This document shows positions 5,886 to 7,891 of a stretch of DNA of 7,891 bases, piece by piece. The notes beneath the pieces were generated by a model. The model saw only the letters and a list, made by a program, of their open reading frames with translations, was not told where the DNA came from and did not search any database. The stretch is taken from positions 1 to 7,891 of the forward strand of contig JBNARI010000047.1 of the NCBI GenBank assembly GCA_049718765.1. The letters are read 5' to 3'. Source of the stretch: JBNARI01 sp049718765 (GTDB taxonomy: Bacteria; Bacillota; Sulfobacillia; DUMF01). Positions within the stretch are counted from its first letter, which is position 1, and each line of letters opens with the position of its first letter. The position numbers and the translations under genes are program-made.

Positions 5886-7178
5886 TCAAAGGCCAAGCAT
5901 GCAAAGGGGTATGACAACCGCAAGGGCTATTGTTGGTATAACCAACTGAGTCATTGCAATGTCAAAGTACCCTTCTTTATGGGTAAGGCCACAGATTGTA
6001 AGCAACGTAATCTGGGCTCCCTGGTGAGGCAAGGTATCCAAAGTACCTGCCGCAATGGAAGTAATTCTGTGGATGTACTCTGGCCGTACGCCGAGCTTCA
6101 GGTAAGTATCCTTCAACGCTTCTAGGGCAACGCTCATCCCACCAGAAGCCGACCCTGCTGCACCTGCAGCAATGGCAACAGTAACAGCCACAAAGATAAG
6201 CGGATGCATGTGGAACTTGTTCAAAGAATTGATGAGCGTCGCGTAGCCGGGCGTCGCTCTAATGGCACCAGCAAAGCCAGCAACCAGTGCAGTGTTCAGT
6301 ATGGCCATCGCTGAGTTGGACCCACCCCGATTAAGTACTTTGACCCAGTTGTGATAATTTCCTCCATACTTCCAAAGCAGGCACAGGCCGAGTAAGATTC
6401 CAACAAACACTGCCGTTTCCACTGCAAGCTTCACCACGTTGAACAGAATAAGCACCACAGCTGGCGGAATCACTGCTATCCATGGATTAGGCAGTTCAGA
6501 CTCGCTCTTGCCTTTTCCAGCTGCCAGTTCCTGTGGCCCTTCTGACGAGAAACTCAGGCCTCGTGCAATGTAAAGTCTGGTCCGCCATTCAAGATACAGG
6601 AAGATCAACACAAACTGTAGAACGCCAGATACAATGCCTGGCACCAGTGCTGCTGTGGAAGGTGTACCAAGGTAGCGCATTGGAATGACGTTTTGTATTG
6701 CAGGCGTGCCGGGACTGGTCATAGACCACGTCCACGTTCCAGCAGAAATTGCAGCAGGTATTATCCTCTGAGGGAGATTTGCTTCTTTGAAAAGATACCA
6801 AGTTATGGGATACATGGCAAAGAAGATGACAAAACCACTTATTCCACCGTAGGTCAGAAGACCTGTGATCGTCATCACCATCGAAGCTGCCCATGCACCT
6901 TTGGTGACCTTAAGCAACGCTCGTGCAATGGACTCTGCTGCTCCTGTTTCTTCGTAGATCGCACTGAACAGTGCGCCAAGAAAGAAGATGAGGAAATAGT
7001 TCTTGAAGTAACTCGCCGCAGTCTCCATATATGGGCCTGCCAGTGTCTTGAAAACTGGAACTCTTGCCAGCACGAGAGCAACCAGACTAATAAGTGGACC
7101 TAGCACTACGGCACTCCACCGCTGATACGCTAACCATGCAAAGAGAATCAATGCTAACGGAAGCACTAATACGTCCAC
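5886..7178 (-). CDS. GntP-family permease
   Basis: The 430-residue product is an inner-membrane transporter with about eleven or twelve hydrophobic segments, including 2-17, 22-39, 59-77, 98-128, 173-196, 232-270, 326-345 and 408-430. A polar loop at about 197-231 sits near the middle. Family features include TYGGISGFVIFFAMYP (109-124), SMTSPGTPAIQNVIP (152-166), AAGAAGSASGGMSVALEAL (337-355) and DTLPHQGAQITLLTICGL (381-398). GntP relatives import gluconate, other sugar acids or small hydroxy acids, usually with protons. Translation starts at GTG 7178, with GAGGTG eight bases upstream (7192-7187). It is the first gene of the set, so the transported acid probably feeds the dehydrogenase and oxidoreductase. 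A distant relative in the wider ion transporter superfamily, such as a citrate or lactate carrier, is less likely. Confidence 0.85.
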   Translation of the reverse strand: MDVLVLPLALILFAWLAYQRWSAVVLGPLISLVALVLARVPVFKTLAGPYMETAASYFKNYFLIFFLGALFSAIYEETGAAESIARALLKVTKGAWAASMVMTITGLLTYGGISGFVIFFAMYPITWYLFKEANLPQRIIPAAISAGTWTWSMTSPGTPAIQNVIPMRYLGTPSTAALVPGIVSGVLQFVLIFLYLEWRTRLYIARGLSFSSEGPQELAAGKGKSESELPNPWIAVIPPAVVLILFNVVKLAVETAVFVGILLGLCLLWKYGGNYHNWVKVLNRGGSNSAMAILNTALVAGFAGAIRATPGYATLINSLNKFHMHPLIFVAVTVAIAAGAAGSASGGMSVALEALKDTYLKLGVRPEYIHRITSIAAGTLDTLPHQGAQITLLTICGLTHKEGYFDIAMTQLVIPTIALAVVIPLCMLGL

Positions 7179-7250
7179 GTAGTGTTCACCTCACTCAAAG
7201 TGGCTGGGATGTTCACGGCTAGTCAGTACCCTATTGAAAAATCACCTCAC

Positions 7251-7265
7251 CCCCTCTCTTAGGGG
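7251..7265 (-). other. Small hairpin upstream of the permease
   Basis: CCCCT (7265-7261) pairs with AGGGG (7255-7251) on the minus strand around a five-base loop, with ATCA and TGAT flanking at 7270-7267 and 7244-7241. It lies about 60 bases before the permease ribosome binding site and has no immediate T-tract. It may be a leader stem or an operator. The short stem makes chance quite possible. Confidence 0.25.
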
Positions 7266-7317
7266 CTGATAACAAGACCTATGTACCGCGTCCTAAGAGC
7301 TTCACATGTTGGTAGCC

Positions 7318-7354
7318 AAAAAACAAAGCCCTTCTGAAGAAACTTCAGTCGGGC
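7318..7354 (-). terminator. Intrinsic terminator upstream of the permease gene
   Basis: On the minus strand GCCC (7354-7351) pairs with GGGC (7331-7328). After a two-by-two internal loop, CTGAAG (7348-7343) pairs with CTTCAG (7339-7334) around TTT. TTTGTTTTTT follows at 7327-7318. It would stop transcription coming from the gene at the right edge and so separate the permease operon from it. It could also attenuate the operon if a promoter lies upstream; the permease start is 140 bases further on, enough for a separate promoter. Confidence 0.8.
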
Positions 7355-7446
7355 CTCACTCAGTCACACTCTCGCGCAGCCCCTATGCTGTGCACTCACT
7401 CTTTCACGCAATCTCAGTTGTACCCAGAGCACAGACAATTGCCTTT

Positions 7447-7503
7447 TCTGATTTTTATATTACGACCTCCCGCTCAAAATTCCTTCTCAACTCTGATTTT
7501 TAT
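7447..7503. repeat. Pair of 12-base direct repeats 45 bases apart
   Basis: TCTGATTTTTAT occurs at 7447-7458 and again at 7492-7503 on the plus strand, and the match extends to 13 of 15 bases. The surrounding sequence is AT-rich. Two spaced copies upstream of an operon could be activator sites, but they lie beyond the terminator at 7354-7318 relative to the permease, and AT-rich words recur by chance. Confidence 0.35.
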
Positions 7504-7762
7504 TTTTGCACTTGCAATTAGCAACAAACTGTCAACTGATTATGGCCTTTAACTTTCTTAGTCCAACCTCCTCCAGAATCCCCCCTGCAGCGGCGAATGA
7601 TAGGCTTAATTTTCAAAGCACCTCCAGCTGCTCTTTCCATCGAAGAACCCCGGCGGAACCTCTCCTACCACCTGTGCTCTGCTTCCAAGCAAATCTAACC
7701 CAACTTCCGCACCATTAATACATAATCCCAACTAGGGTGCATTTTCGTTTGAGCCATAGTCA

Positions 7763-7891
7763 CTATGTGGGCTTGACCCACGTTTTATTCGGTTTCATTG
7801 GCTCTGTCGGTATCCCCAGAGCGTTGTAAATCTCCACATGCTCCGGCTCGGGAGTCGTCGCCCTCCGCAGCTTCAGCACCCTCCCGTCTGG
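7763..7891 (-). CDS. C-terminal end of a gene, possibly a transposase
   Basis: The last 42 codons of a gene entering from the right edge are open in one frame and end at TAG (7765-7763). The peptide reads PDGRVLKLRRATTPEPEHVE, then IYNALGIPTEP, and ends KPNKTWVKPT. The helix with IYNALGIP and the basic tail resemble C-termini of some IS4/IS1634-type transposases, but this is recalled similarity over a short piece, without any catalytic residue in view. If correct, an insertion sequence ends within the next 100 or so bases. I could not find its terminal inverted repeat because the other end is outside the window. Confidence 0.4.
   Translation of the reverse strand, partial: PDGRVLKLRRATTPEPEHVEIYNALGIPTEPMKPNKTWVKPT

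Larger units (their letters stand above)
7179..7762. other. 584-base intergenic region between the edge gene and the permease operon
   Basis: No credible gene was found on either strand. It holds the terminator, repeats and hairpin listed separately, and the permease ribosome binding site. On the minus strand there is an isolated perfect TTGACA in the AT-rich part (about 7540), but no matching -10 box at normal spacing. I saw no sigma-54 -24/-12 pair. The operon promoter should lie between 7317 and about 7200, where only weak candidates exist. Confidence 0.5.

Noticed and set aside
7270..7300. ACCGCG on the plus strand, reminiscent of a T-box antiterminator
   Set aside because: The conserved T-box context (AGGGTGGNACCGCG and upstream stems) is absent, and no plus-strand gene or terminator follows.

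Overview
The window looks like bacterial chromosome from an anaerobe, most likely a Clostridia-type Firmicute. This is inferred from strong GGAGG- or GGGGG-type ribosome binding sites, GTG starts on two genes, a tungsten/ferredoxin-type aldehyde oxidoreductase, a biotin-dependent carboxylase/decarboxylase family gene and two intrinsic terminators. The sequence does not fix the taxon. Every supported gene lies on the minus strand, so transcription runs from right to left.

Reading in transcription order: the right edge (7891-7763) is the last 42 residues of a gene that may be a transposase. A 584-base gap follows, holding a clean intrinsic terminator (7354-7318), a pair of 12-base direct repeats 45 bases apart and a small hairpin. 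Then comes a compact set with the layout of an operon: a GntP-family permease (7178-5886), an iron-dependent alcohol dehydrogenase (5814-4648), an aldehyde:ferredoxin oxidoreductase (4587-2716) and a MoaD/ThiS-type sulfur carrier (2716-2459). The sulfur carrier's ATG overlaps the oxidoreductase stop codon by one base. No terminator separates these four genes.

After the sulfur carrier stop there is an extended -10 promoter motif, then a near-perfect hairpin where the transcript should begin. A structured leader of about 214 bases follows and ends in an intrinsic terminator, before a class III (CaiB/BaiF) CoA-transferase gene (2209-989). This layout suggests control by attenuation and is the most unusual regulatory feature here. 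Between the CoA-transferase and the left edge are 765 bases with no intact gene but several short coding-like fragments in shifting frames. The first 74 codons of an acyl-CoA carboxylase beta subunit / methylmalonyl-CoA decarboxylase alpha subunit homologue (223-1) run off the left end.

Taken together the genes suggest uptake of a small organic acid (permease), oxidation of a hydroxyl group to an aldehyde (alcohol dehydrogenase), oxidation of the aldehyde to a carboxylate with reduced ferredoxin as product (oxidoreductase, its pterin cofactor helped by the sulfur carrier), CoA activation (CoA-transferase) and carboxylation or decarboxylation of the acyl-CoA. A hydroxy acid going through a semialdehyde and a dicarboxylate to its CoA ester would use every enzyme. 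That pathway is inference, and the direction and substrate cannot be read from the sequence. I found no CRISPR array, tRNA, rRNA, defence system or origin.
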